32,082 nt of DNA from Bog-473 sp052148295 (GTDB taxonomy: Bacteria > Actinomycetota > Acidimicrobiia > Acidimicrobiales > RAAP-2), in NCBI GenBank assembly GCA_052148295.1, contig JBKQIP010000245.1, positions 1 to 32,082 on the forward strand, given 5' to 3'. Below, piece after piece: positions 1 to 8,187 of this stretch. The number at the start of each line of letters is the position of its first letter. Position 1 is the first letter of the stretch. A model generated the notes under the pieces. That model was not told where the DNA came from. It saw only the letters and a program-made list of their open reading frames with translations, and did not search any database. The position numbers were made by a program, and so were the translations under genes.

Positions 1-225
1 CTCGTCGCGCTCCTCGAGGAGATCCTCGAGGAGGCGGCCACGGCCGGAGCCGTCCGCCCCGGGCTCCGCGACGGGCCCGTCGTCGGCATCGTGCTCTAGG
101 CGATCATGTTCAACGCCTTCTCGGCGACCATCGGTGGTCTGTCCGTGCGTTCCCACGACAGTGACGCCGCCGAGTACCTCTGGGACCTGATCCTCCACGG
201 CATCGGGACCGCTTCCGCCCCCTGA
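1..225 (+). pseudogene. Truncated TetR-family regulator tail with in-frame amber stop
   Basis: Reading frame 1 encodes the last 74 codons of a TetR-family protein, equivalent to residues 164-237 of the regulator at 13165-13878, and ends at the same TGA (223-225). The frame is interrupted at 97-99, where GAG (Glu196 of the intact copy) has become TAG. The only difference from the intact copy over bases 1-231 is this G-to-T change at position 97. The 5' part, with the DNA-binding domain, lies outside the window or is absent, so I cannot tell whether a full-length interrupted gene exists. With the stop, the ligand-binding and dimerisation domain would lose its last helices. It is most likely a non-functional duplicate, though an assembly artefact at a contig edge would look the same. 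Confidence 0.75.
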
Positions 226-231
226 GCGGCC
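1..231. repeat. Inverted repeat, left copy (partner 13159-13389)
   Basis: Bases 1-231 match the reverse complement of 13159-13389 at every base except position 97. Similarity stops abruptly at 232, just after the shared TGA stop, and the left boundary is cut by the window edge. The two copies point in opposite directions and bracket about 12.9 kb of catabolic genes. Confidence 0.9.
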
Positions 232-255
232 CGACCGGCGGCGGGGGTGGTGCCC

Positions 256-1512
256 TCAGGGGGTGGCCCCTTCATGGTGATACACCTGACCGCCCTTCAT
301 CACGAAACGGACATCCTCGGTCACCCCGATGTCGGTCAGGGGATCTCCGGGCACGGCGATGACGTCGGCGAAGAGGTCGGCCTCCAGACGACCACGGTCG
401 TCGACGTCGATGAGCTCAGCCGCGACCAACGTCGCGGCGCGGATCGCCCCGAGGGGGGTCATGCCGCGGTCGACGAGGGCGAGCAGCTCCTTGGCGTTCC
501 GTCCGTGGGGGATGGCCGGCGCGTCCGTCCCGCAGGCGATGCGCGCCCCCCGAGCGACGGCCTTCCGGATGGTCTCCTTGGCTCGGGGGAACACCTCGGC
601 GGCTTTGGCCTGTAACTCGGGCGCCGCTTGGGAGACGTCCATGCCATCGGCGAGGTAGGTGGTGGGCACGAGGAACCTCCCGAGCTCGATGAGGAGGTCA
701 AGGGTCTCGTCGGTCATGAGTGACCCATGCTCGATGCAGTCGATGCCGGCCTCGAGGGCGGCGCGAATGCCATCGTCACCGTGGGCGTGGGCGGCGACCT
801 TGAGCCCCGCACGGTGCGCTTCGTCGGTGATCGCTCTCAGTTCCTCGTCGGAGTACTGCTGCGCTCCGGCCGGGCCGGTGTGCGACATGACCCCGCCCGA
901 TGCACAGACCTTGATCAATTGCGCTCCGTGCTTGATCTGGTACCGCACCGCTCGACGCACCTCACTGACACCGTTGGCAATGCCCTCCTCGACGGTGAGC
1001 GGCATGATGTGCGGCGCAAAGGCCTGGAACATCGTCGGATCGAGGTGCCCGCCGGTCGGCGTGATGGCGTGGCCGGCGGGCACGACTCGCGGGCCCTCGA
1101 TCCAGCCGTGATCGATCGCCTTCTTCAAGGCGACGTCCAGCAGCAGCCCGCCGGTCTGAATGAACAGGCCAAGGTTCCGTACGGTGGTGAACCCGGCCCG
1201 CAAGGTGCGCCGGGCGTTGGCCACCGCGCGCAGGGTCCGCACCGCCGGATCGTCCTGCACCGCGATGAGGGGGCTGCGATGGTCAGGCCCGCCGAGAAGT
1301 AGATTGACTTCCATGTCCATGAGCCCGGGGAGGAGCGTGAGATCACCGAGATCGATGGGCACCGCATCGCGTGGTACAGCGGATGGCGCGACCTCGACGA
1401 TGCGTTCACCTTCGACCAAGAGACTGCCGGGGGCCACGATCTCACCCTTGACCACATCGAGCATGCGGGCGCTGCGCAAGGAGATGAGCTGCGGCGTGTG
1501 CGGACGGGCCAT
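256..1512 (-). CDS. Amidohydrolase-superfamily metal-dependent hydrolase (imidazolonepropionase/prolidase-like), unusual metal site
   Basis: The 418-residue product has the composite domain of the amidohydrolase superfamily: a small beta-sandwich (residues 1-60), a TIM barrel, and a return to the sandwich at the C-terminus. Visible metal-site elements are the bridging-lysine segment LIKVCASGG (Lys201), AAHAHG (His242, His244), IEHGS (His262) and the catalytic GTDAP (Asp330). The first-strand HxH found in most relatives at PGLxDxHxH is replaced by DMEVN (Glu68, Asn70), so one metal site is altered. An AAGGAG ribosome-binding site six bases before the ATG supports this start. The gene sits 243 bp downstream of the SDR on the same strand, with a hairpin between them, so it is probably its own transcript. 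Such enzymes cleave amide, lactone or cyclic C-N bonds; the substrate is unknown. Confidence 0.85.
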   Translation of the reverse strand: MARPHTPQLISLRSARMLDVVKGEIVAPGSLLVEGERIVEVAPSAVPRDAVPIDLGDLTLLPGLMDMEVNLLLGGPDHRSPLIAVQDDPAVRTLRAVANARRTLRAGFTTVRNLGLFIQTGGLLLDVALKKAIDHGWIEGPRVVPAGHAITPTGGHLDPTMFQAFAPHIMPLTVEEGIANGVSEVRRAVRYQIKHGAQLIKVCASGGVMSHTGPAGAQQYSDEELRAITDEAHRAGLKVAAHAHGDDGIRAALEAGIDCIEHGSLMTDETLDLLIELGRFLVPTTYLADGMDVSQAAPELQAKAAEVFPRAKETIRKAVARGARIACGTDAPAIPHGRNAKELLALVDRGMTPLGAIRAATLVAAELIDVDDRGRLEADLFADVIAVPGDPLTDIGVTEDVRFVMKGGQVYHHEGATP

Positions 1513-1568
1513 GGAGCGCTCCTTCGATCGGGGGTGAAAATGGGGTTGTCCTCAGACGGTACGCCGTT

Positions 1569-1581
1569 GCGGAATTTCCGC
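1569..1581. promoter_or_regulatory. 13-bp palindrome upstream of the amidohydrolase
   Basis: GCGGAA-T-TTCCGC is a perfect inverted repeat lying 57 bp before the ATG at 1512 and just downstream of a possible minus-strand promoter (-35 ACGACA at 1616-1611, 18-bp spacer, -10 TATTCT at 1592-1587). It could be an operator. The promoter match is weak. Confidence 0.35.
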
Positions 1582-1714
1582 GAGTCAGAATATCGTACGG
1601 AGCCCACGAATGTCGTGGCCCGGAGGTGCGGAGGACGGATGGAAGACGAGCTCGGAACCTCATCGCTGCGCCTGGAGCGGGTCGGCTCCATCGCGTGCCC
1701 CTCGCCGTCGTGAG

Positions 1715-1742
1715 GCGGGTGGGGCGGGCGCGGCCCACCCGC
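1715..1742 (-). terminator. Candidate hairpin terminator after the P450-SDR pair
   Basis: A perfect 9-bp inverted repeat, GCGGGTGGG / CCCACCCGC, surrounds a 10-base loop beginning 13 bases beyond the SDR stop codon. No U-tract follows on the minus strand, so this would be an actinobacterial-type hairpin without a T-run. It separates the SDR from the downstream amidohydrolase. Confidence 0.5.
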
Positions 1743-1755
1743 GAGGATGGTGGCG

Positions 1756-2529
1756 TCAACCAGCCGGCCGGGGTGTGACGGCCACCGACGGAATGTTGGC
1801 GCTGGCGCCGCACCGCAGCACGGTGTCGATGACCCGCACGAGCTCGTCCACTTCCAACAACGTGCCGCTCAGGTAGTTGCGGGCCTGCCAAATCGGATGC
1901 AGATCTGCCGCGAGGTCCCAGTCCCAATCGGCCGCGAACTCCGTAGCGGATGCGCCCTCGCCGCCCGCACAATCGCCGACGATGACGCGGGTGAAGCCGA
2001 CCTCGGGATGTTCACTGCGCCAGGCCTCGACCAGCGTCTCGAGAGCCGCCTTGCTCGTGGCGTACGCACCGAGACCGGGCCACGGTGGGGTGATCGAACC
2101 GTTGATGGAGGTCAGGTAGGCGGCCCGACCGCTCGATGCGGCGAGGTGGGGGACGGCCGCGGCCGTCACGAGCGCAGCTCCGATCACATTGGTGTCGAAC
2201 GTACGTCGCCAGGTCTCGGCACTGACGTCGATGAGGCGGCCGAGGGGGCCGATGCCGGTGGCGTAGACGAGCGCGTCGATACCGCCGAGTCCGCCGGCCG
2301 CCTCCTCGATCGCGGCGCGGCACGAGGCATCCTCCCTGACGTCACAGGTGATGGCCAGTGCTCCGGGACCGGCCTCCTTGGCGGCGTCCACGAGTCTGTC
2401 GTGTCGCCTGGCCAGCAGCGCGACGGTCGCACCCCGCTGGCCCAGTCCAATCGCGGTCGACCGGCCGAGCCCACTCGAAGCGCCGACGACAACGGTCCTC
2501 ATGGACAGACCCTGCTCTTTCGGTGTCAC
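1756..2529 (-). CDS. Short-chain dehydrogenase/reductase (SDR)
   Basis: This 257-residue classical SDR would catalyse NAD(P)-dependent oxidation of an alcohol or reduction of a ketone. The glycine-rich cofactor loop GASSGLG is at residues 16-22, Asn114 and Ser141 are in place, and the active-site pair is YATSK (Tyr156, Lys160). The usual NNAG is YATG at 89-92, a tolerated variation. The chosen start is GTG at 2529, with GGGAG about eight bases upstream; an internal ATG at 2502 would remove nine residues and leave the Rossmann fold intact. The start lies 12 bases after the stop of the P450 gene, so the two are very probably cotranscribed, and the SDR may oxidise the alcohol that the P450 makes. 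The specific substrate is not deducible. Confidence 0.88.
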   Translation of the reverse strand: MTPKEQGLSMRTVVVGASSGLGRSTAIGLGQRGATVALLARRHDRLVDAAKEAGPGALAITCDVREDASCRAAIEEAAGGLGGIDALVYATGIGPLGRLIDVSAETWRRTFDTNVIGAALVTAAAVPHLAASSGRAAYLTSINGSITPPWPGLGAYATSKAALETLVEAWRSEHPEVGFTRVIVGDCAGGEGASATEFAADWDWDLAADLHPIWQARNYLSGTLLEVDELVRVIDTVLRCGASANIPSVAVTPRPAG

Positions 2530-2541
2530 GGCATGCTCCCT

Positions 2542-3747
2542 TCAGGGGGTGATCACGGGGAGGCACTCCCAGCCCCGCACCGTCGATGTCCGCGCCTGTA
2601 CCGCGTGGTCCCAATCGACGTCCCACGTGGGGAACCGTTGCAGCACTTCGTCGAGCGCAATGCGGCCCTCGAGCCTCGCCAGGGCCGATCCGAGGCAGAA
2701 GTGGATGCCATAGCCGAAGGCCAGGTGATGGTCGATCTGGCGGTGGACGTCGAACCGGTCGGCATCGGCGAACTTGCGCTCGTCGCGATTCGCCGCGGCC
2801 GTCAGGAGCAGGATCACGCTCCCGGCTGGTACGTCGTGGCCGTGATGCTCCACGTCCCGGGTGACGTACCGAGCCTGGACGGGTGAGGGTGACTCGAAGC
2901 GCAACAGCTCCTCGATCGCGCTCGGCACCAGGTCGCGCTGCTCGACCAGCAGGCGGCGTTGGTCGGGATGGTCGGCGAGCACCTTGCCCGTCCACCCGAT
3001 CAGGCGTGTCGTGGTCTCGTTGCCGGCGGCGGCCAGGAGGTTCACATAGTTGAGGACCTCCTGGCGGGTGAGGCGGCGTACCGTCCCCGTCTCGTCCTCG
3101 AACTCGGCATGAAGGATGTCGGTCATCAAGTCATCGGACGGGTGGGTCGCCCGCCACTCGATGTACTCCTCGAACCCTTCCCCCGTGCTGGCCCCTTCAC
3201 CGAAGGAGACGTCGACATCGGGCATGGCGCTCTCGGTCAAGCGAAGGCCCTCATCGATGCGGTTGCGGATGGCCTCCTGATCCTGCTCGGGGATGCCCAG
3301 CAACATGCCGATGATGCGCATGGGCATTTGGGCGCCGAGGTCCGCGATGAAATCGAACCCTCCCGCATTGACGAGAGGATCGAGACTGCGCGCGCAGAAT
3401 TCCCGCACCTTGGGCTCGAGATCGCTGATGTTGCGCGGTGAGAACACCCGCGACAGGAGGCGACGATGAATATGGTGCGTCGGAGGATCCTCGAAGATGA
3501 TGGATCCGGGTGGAATGTCCATGCCACTCTTGATGAGCTCGAGGACGGTTCCCTTGCCGGAGATATACGACTCCCAATCCATGGAGCAGCGATCGACGTC
3601 GGCGAAGCGGCTCACGGCGTAGAAGTCGTAGCGTTCGTTGTAGTACAGGGGCCGCTCGTCGCGCAGCCGCTTCCAGACGGGATACGGATCCGAATCGATC
3701 TCGAAGTCGTACGGGTCGTAGTACACGTCGGAGTGCATTGTGGTCAT
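2542..3747 (-). CDS. Cytochrome P450 monooxygenase
   Basis: This soluble bacterial-type P450 is 401 residues from the chosen ATG. It has the oxygen-binding I-helix AGNETTT (241-247), the K-helix ExxR (Glu280-Arg283) and the complete haem loop FGYGIHFCLG (344-353) with Cys351 as thiolate ligand. It should insert oxygen into a hydrophobic substrate using a ferredoxin and reductase, neither of which is in the window. An upstream in-frame GTG at 3786 would add 13 atypical residues and has no ribosome-binding site; the ATG at 3747 follows a GGGGA, and a further ATG at 3738 is also possible. It is the first gene of a two-gene unit with the SDR. The motifs resemble actinobacterial steroid and terpene P450s, but I do not assign a CYP family. 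Confidence 0.92.
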   Translation of the reverse strand: MTTMHSDVYYDPYDFEIDSDPYPVWKRLRDERPLYYNERYDFYAVSRFADVDRCSMDWESYISGKGTVLELIKSGMDIPPGSIIFEDPPTHHIHRRLLSRVFSPRNISDLEPKVREFCARSLDPLVNAGGFDFIADLGAQMPMRIIGMLLGIPEQDQEAIRNRIDEGLRLTESAMPDVDVSFGEGASTGEGFEEYIEWRATHPSDDLMTDILHAEFEDETGTVRRLTRQEVLNYVNLLAAAGNETTTRLIGWTGKVLADHPDQRRLLVEQRDLVPSAIEELLRFESPSPVQARYVTRDVEHHGHDVPAGSVILLLTAAANRDERKFADADRFDVHRQIDHHLAFGYGIHFCLGSALARLEGRIALDEVLQRFPTWDVDWDHAVQARTSTVRGWECLPVITP

Positions 3748-4187
3748 CTTCGGTCCCCATCGGTGGCGGGCGCGAACGTCGGACACGAATATGACGCAGG
3801 GAGGATGTCACCGCATCGGCCGATGCGCCTTCGTGCACCGGCATCCCCCGGGTGCGCTGCGGGCGGTGCCGGCGCCATGAGCGGCCATGCGGCGGTGCCC
3901 ACCGTTGCCCTGCGCGCACCCCTTGCCCAACCCATGTCGCGACGCGCCACCCTTTCGTGCGTTACGGGCCCGCCTATGGTCGACGAGCACGACAAGCATT
4001 GCACAAGGGACAGAAGCACGTTCTCCGTCGGTCGCCGACCGCGGCTCCCCATGGAGGGGCGGCGGCGCGGTCAGCCGATCGGGGTCCCGGCGAGCAGCGG
4101 TGTCCCAGCTGGCGTCGTCCCCGCAGAAACGCTATTCTCTGTGTTACATAGTATCGTTCTCCCACGGGACGGCTCAAGGAGAAGGCC
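3748..4187. other. Divergent intergenic region between P450 and amidohydrolase operons
   Basis: These 440 bp separate two divergent catabolic operons and contain no convincing gene. Seen here are CGTTCT elements at 4018-4023 and 4155-4160, an imperfect palindrome at 4132-4156, and a TAGTAT hexamer at 4149-4154 that could be the -10 of the rightward operon. No good -35 was found. Confidence 0.5.
4132..4156. promoter_or_regulatory. Imperfect palindrome overlapping a possible -10 (TetR-type operator candidate)
   Basis: CTATTCTCTG and CATAGTATCG form arms that match at 7 of 10 positions as an inverted repeat around a 5-bp spacer. The right arm overlaps the hexamer TAGTAT (4149-4154), suitably placed as the -10 of the gene starting at 4188. 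A repressor bound here would block that promoter. Which regulator might bind is unknown. Confidence 0.35.
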
Positions 4188-5384
4188 ATGTCGACGAAGA
4201 CGCTCAGTATCCCCTTGTTCGATGCGGACAACCACCTCTACGAGACGCGTGACGCGTTGACCAAGTTCCTTCCGGAGCGCTACCGGGGTGCCGTCGACTA
4301 CGTCGATGTGCACGGCCGGACGAAGATCGTGGTGCGGGGCCGCATCAGCGAGTACATCCCCAACCCGACGTTCGACGTGGTGGCCCGTCCCGGGGCACAG
4401 GAAGACTATTTCCGGATCGGCAATCCCGAGGGCAAGAGCAGGCGGGAGATCTTCGGCGAGCCCATGAAGGCGATTCCCGCGTTCCGCGAGCCGGCGGCGC
4501 GCATCGAGCTGATGGACGAGCAGGGCATCGACCGTGCCCTCATGTTCCCGACGCTGGCCAGCCTCATCGAGGAGCGGATGCGGGACGACCCCGACCTGAC
4601 CCACGCCACCATCCACGCCCTCAACCAGTGGCTCCACGAGACGTGGACGTTCGATTACCAGGGGCGCATCTTCGCCACGCCGGTCATCACGCTGCCCGTG
4701 GTGGATCGGGCCATCGAGGAGCTCGAATGGGTGCTCGAGCGCGGGGCGCGGGTCGTGCTCATCCGGCCGGCACCGGTCTCGGGCTACCGCGGGCCCCGCT
4801 CCTTTGGTCTGGAGGAGTTCGACCCGTTCTGGCAGAAGGTGGTGGACAGCGACATCCTGGTCGCCATGCACTCCTCGGACAGCGGGTACGAGCGCTACAC
4901 CAACGACTGGATGGGCAACGACTGCGAGATGCTGCCGTTCCAGCCGCAAGCGTTCCGGATGCTCTCCGCCTGGCGGCCAGTGGAGGATGCCGTGTCAGCG
5001 CTCGTCTGCCACGGTGCCCTGTCGCGGTTCCCCGACCTCAAGGTGGCCGTGATCGAGAACGGCAGCAGTTGGGTCGAGCCGCTCCTGAAGAACTTGGCCG
5101 ACGTCTACAAGAAAATGCCCCAGGAATTTCTCGAGGACCCGGTCGAGGTCGTCAAGCGCAATATCTACATCAGCCCGTTCTGGGAGGAGGACCTCGGCGC
5201 CCTGGCCCAGCTCATCGGCGTTGACCACGTGCTGTTCGGGTCTGACTACCCCCACCCCGAGGGTTTGGCCGATCCGGTGAGCTATGTCGACGAGCTCGAA
5301 GGACTCGACGAGGAGTCCGTACGCAAGATCATGGGCGGCAACCTCGCCAGATTGATGAACGTCGCTGACGCCGTCGTTCGATGA
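4188..5384 (+). CDS. Amidohydrolase-2-family metal-dependent hydrolase/decarboxylase
   Basis: This 398-residue TIM-barrel protein belongs to the amidohydrolase-2 (ACMSD-like) family, whose members hydrolyse C-C or C-O bonds or decarboxylate. It begins with the metal-binding strand DADNH (residues 12-16) and carries His228 in AMHSS, His275 in CHG and Asp353 in GSDYPHPEG, the expected single-metal set. This DADNH version of the DxHxH motif is common in actinobacterial members of the family. An AAGGAG lies 10 bases before the ATG. The stop overlaps the start of the downstream CoA ligase (ATGA), so the two are translationally coupled, and the product of this enzyme may be the acid that the ligase activates. 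Ring-opening hydrolase or decarboxylase are both possible. Confidence 0.88.
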   Translation: MSTKTLSIPLFDADNHLYETRDALTKFLPERYRGAVDYVDVHGRTKIVVRGRISEYIPNPTFDVVARPGAQEDYFRIGNPEGKSRREIFGEPMKAIPAFREPAARIELMDEQGIDRALMFPTLASLIEERMRDDPDLTHATIHALNQWLHETWTFDYQGRIFATPVITLPVVDRAIEELEWVLERGARVVLIRPAPVSGYRGPRSFGLEEFDPFWQKVVDSDILVAMHSSDSGYERYTNDWMGNDCEMLPFQPQAFRMLSAWRPVEDAVSALVCHGALSRFPDLKVAVIENGSSWVEPLLKNLADVYKKMPQEFLEDPVEVVKRNIYISPFWEEDLGALAQLIGVDHVLFGSDYPHPEGLADPVSYVDELEGLDEESVRKIMGGNLARLMNVADAVVR

Positions 5385-6976
5385 ACCCGACGGGCGGCCC
5401 GTGGCGGAGCATCCCGGAGATGGTCGCCAGCGCTGCCGAACGGCTGGCCACCCACCCGGCCATCGAGGACGGAGAGACCCGGCTCACCTACGCCGAGCTG
5501 GGCAACGAAGCCCGTTCGTTCGGCGCGGCACTCGTGGCTTCGGGAGTGGAACCCGGGTCCCGGGTTGCGCTCTGGGCGTTCAACAGTGCCGAGTGGGTGG
5601 TCGCCATGCTTGGTCTCAGCATGGCGGGATGTGTCCTCGTCCCCGTCAACACGCGCTTCAAGGGTGCCGAAGCTGCCGAGCTGCTCGTGCGGACCCGCGC
5701 CCGGGCATTGGTGACCGTCACCGATTTCCTCGGGACCGACTACGTCGCCCTGCTGCGGGGCACCGAGGTCGAGCTCCCGGACCTGGCGACCGTTGTCATC
5801 GCGAGTGGGGAGGCTCCCCGCGGCACGGTGCCATGGGCTGAGTTTCTCGGGCGGGCTACTGAGGGCGATCGAGACCTGGTCGATCGCCGGCGCTCCCGGG
5901 TGGGGCCCGACGATCCCTCGGACATCCTCTTCACCTCGGGGACGACGGGCTCACCCAAGGGCGTCGTCATGACCCACGGTCGGACCCTGGGTGTCGCCAC
6001 CGACTGGGTGGAGATGACGGGGCTCTGTGCGGATGACCGTTACCTCATGGTCAACCCGTATTTTCACATGTTCGGCCTGAAGGCAGGCATCTTGGCCTGT
6101 GTCGCGAGCGGCGCGATGATGCTGCCGGAAGCGGTGTTCGACATCGACCGGGTTCTGGCGCGCGTCGACACCGAGCGGGTGACGGTGCTCCCCGGGCCGC
6201 CGACGTTGTATCAGGCCATCCTCGACCACCCCCGACGAGAAATGGCTCAACTCTCCAGCCTGCGGGTGGCGGTGACCGGGGCGGCCGACGTCCCCGTCGA
6301 ACTCGTGCGCCGCGTCGTCGACGAATTGCCGTTCTCGACGGTCATCACCGGCTACGGCCTCACGGAGGCGGGCACGGCGGCAGCGACGACTCCGGGGGAT
6401 GACGTGGAGACCATCGCGACGACCGTCGGACGGCCGCGCCCAGGCTTCGAGATCCGCATAGTCGACGGCGAGGTCGACGTGGCGACCGGACAACCTGGCG
6501 AGGTGCTGCTCCGGGGCGGAAGCGTGATGGCGGGCTATCTCGATGATCCCGAGGCGACGGCTCACGCGCTCACTCCGGAAGGCTGGCTGCGAACGGGTGA
6601 CCTGGGAGTGGTCGACGGTGCGGGTTACCTGCGCATCGTCGGGCGGGTCAAGGACATGTTCATCGTCGGCGGATTCAACGCGTACCCGGCCGAGATCGAG
6701 AATGCCCTCCTGCGCCATCCTGACATCCGGCAGGCGGCCGTCGTCGGTATCCCCGACGAACGCCTGGGAGAGGTCGGGATGGCCGTCGTCGTCACGCGAT
6801 CCGGGGCGCGGGCCGTCCCCGATCTCATCCCGTGGTGCCGGGACCAGATGGCGAATTTCAAGGTCCCCCGGGTGGTCGAGGTGGTCGACGAGCTGCCGGT
6901 GAACGCCACGGGGAAGGTGATGAAGGACCAGCTGCGAGAGCAGTTCGCGCGCGACCGCTCGGGAGCCGCCACGTGA
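5381..6976 (+). CDS. Acyl-CoA ligase, FadD3-like (AMP-forming)
   Basis: The 531-residue product belongs to the ANL superfamily and should activate a carboxylic acid to its CoA thioester through an acyl-adenylate. Motifs are the P-loop TSGTTGSPKG (185-194), GYGLTEA (324-330), GWLRTGDLG (401-409) and the C-terminal catalytic lysine Lys512 in NATGK. From memory, the stretch around 219-305 (DDRYL..NP.FH.FG.KAGILAC, then VLPGPPT.YQ..LDHP and AVTGAA.VPV) follows mycobacterial FadD3 closely. FadD3 activates the indane propionate formed in steroid ring degradation. That resemblance is recall, not a search, so a related alicyclic or medium-chain acid remains possible. The gene is coupled by 4-bp overlaps to the amidohydrolase before it (ATGA) and the CoA-transferase after it (GTGA). 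Confidence 0.87.
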   Translation: MNPTGGPWRSIPEMVASAAERLATHPAIEDGETRLTYAELGNEARSFGAALVASGVEPGSRVALWAFNSAEWVVAMLGLSMAGCVLVPVNTRFKGAEAAELLVRTRARALVTVTDFLGTDYVALLRGTEVELPDLATVVIASGEAPRGTVPWAEFLGRATEGDRDLVDRRRSRVGPDDPSDILFTSGTTGSPKGVVMTHGRTLGVATDWVEMTGLCADDRYLMVNPYFHMFGLKAGILACVASGAMMLPEAVFDIDRVLARVDTERVTVLPGPPTLYQAILDHPRREMAQLSSLRVAVTGAADVPVELVRRVVDELPFSTVITGYGLTEAGTAAATTPGDDVETIATTVGRPRPGFEIRIVDGEVDVATGQPGEVLLRGGSVMAGYLDDPEATAHALTPEGWLRTGDLGVVDGAGYLRIVGRVKDMFIVGGFNAYPAEIENALLRHPDIRQAAVVGIPDERLGEVGMAVVVTRSGARAVPDLIPWCRDQMANFKVPRVVEVVDELPVNATGKVMKDQLREQFARDRSGAAT

Positions 6977-8187
6977 CCGAAGGCACCGTTCGCGGCCTCT
7001 CCACCTTCGCCGGCCTCCGGGTGGTCGAAATGGGCGTCTGGGTCGCCGCGCCGGCGGCCGCGGCCCTCCTGGCCGATTGGGGCGCCGACGTCATCAAGGT
7101 CGAAGCACCGGCGGGCGACCCGATGCGACGGGTCTTCGGGTCGCTCGGTATCGAGAGCGACATGCCGAACCCAGCCTTCGCCCTGGACAACCGGGGCAAG
7201 CGGAGCGTTGTGCTCAACCTGCGCGGGGCGGGAGACCGGCAGCATCTCGAGGATCTGATCGCCACGGCCGATGTCTTCATCAGCAACCTCCGACCGGACT
7301 CCCTCGACGGGCTCGACCTGGAGCCCGTCGCCACCGTCGCCCGCCACCCTCGCCTGGTGTATTGCAGCATCAGCGGCTATGGCCTGCGCGGCGACGATCG
7401 GAATCGTCCGACCTACGACATCGGCGCATTCTGGGCCCGATCTGGATTGTCGGTGCAGATGGCTGACGACGCCGGAAGTCCGCTCAACGCCCGGGGCGGG
7501 ATCGGTGACCATATCACCGGGCTTGCCGCGCTGGCCGGCCTCCTGGCGGCCGTGGTGGAGCAGCGCCAGACGGGCCGGGGTCAGGTCGTCGAGGTGTCAC
7601 TGCTCCGGACGGGCGCCTATGTCCTCGGGTGGGATCTCGGGCTGCAGATGACCCTCGGCAAGGTCGCGCGGGCCGAGCCGAGGGATCGGAATCAGGCGCC
7701 CCTGATGAACCCGTACCGTGCGGGCGACGGCCGATGGTTCTTCTTCACCGGTCTCGAGGCGGCCCGGCACATCGATGCCGTGTGCCGTGCCCTCGGCCAT
7801 CCCGAACTGCTGGAGGACCCGCGTTTCGCCGACGCCACCGCCATTCGGCGCCATCGGACCGAGGTCATCGCCATCTTGGACGAGATCATCGCCCAGCACC
7901 CTCTGGCCATGTGGGCGGAGCGGTTCGACGATGAGGGGGTCTGGTGGGCGCCGGCGCAAGCGCCGGCCGAGGTCGTCGTCGACCCGCAGCTGTTGGCCAA
8001 CGACGGCATCGTGGAGGTCGACGGCGGGTCCACGGGCACCGTGCAGCGGTCCGTCAACGGGCCGGTCAGCTTCTCGGGTCGCGCCGGCGCTAGGCCCGCG
8101 CCGGTCCCGGCACTCGGGCAGCATACGGACGAAGTGTTGCGCGAGCTGGCCGAGCGCGCCGGCCGTCTCTCGCCCACGCCTCCTTAG
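6973..8187 (+). CDS. Family III CoA-transferase (CaiB/BaiF)
   Basis: This 404-residue protein moves CoA between carboxylic acids. The family features are the N-terminal GLRVVEMGVWVAAPAAA segment, LADWGADVIKVE (about 33-44), the LDNRGKRSV strand, and YDIGAFWARSG with Asp149, which I take to be near or at the family's nucleophilic aspartate. The start is GTG at 6973, overlapping the ligase stop as GTGA; the open frame continues upstream but that part is antisense-like shadow within the ligase. Having both a ligase and a CoA-transferase in one operon suggests activation of the entry acid by ATP, and recycling of CoA from a later thioester to a second acid. The final four bases overlap the end of the convergent acyl-CoA dehydrogenase. 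Confidence 0.88.
   Translation: MTEGTVRGLSTFAGLRVVEMGVWVAAPAAAALLADWGADVIKVEAPAGDPMRRVFGSLGIESDMPNPAFALDNRGKRSVVLNLRGAGDRQHLEDLIATADVFISNLRPDSLDGLDLEPVATVARHPRLVYCSISGYGLRGDDRNRPTYDIGAFWARSGLSVQMADDAGSPLNARGGIGDHITGLAALAGLLAAVVEQRQTGRGQVVEVSLLRTGAYVLGWDLGLQMTLGKVARAEPRDRNQAPLMNPYRAGDGRWFFFTGLEAARHIDAVCRALGHPELLEDPRFADATAIRRHRTEVIAILDEIIAQHPLAMWAERFDDEGVWWAPAQAPAEVVVDPQLLANDGIVEVDGGSTGTVQRSVNGPVSFSGRAGARPAPVPALGQHTDEVLRELAERAGRLSPTPP

Noticed and set aside
1..231. Insertion sequence terminal repeat
   Set aside because: The repeat is the coding tail of a tetR gene, there is no transposase between the copies, and no target-site duplication can be seen.
2342..2995. Long open frames antisense to or shifted within the P450 and SDR genes
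   Set aside because: High GC content produces long stop-free shadow frames. They have Arg/Pro-rich composition, no family motifs, and overlap genes with complete catalytic motifs.
4010..4026. KstR operator
   Set aside because: AAGCACGTTCT matches the right half of the KstR consensus, but the left half (AAC) is changed and no KstR-like gene is evident here.
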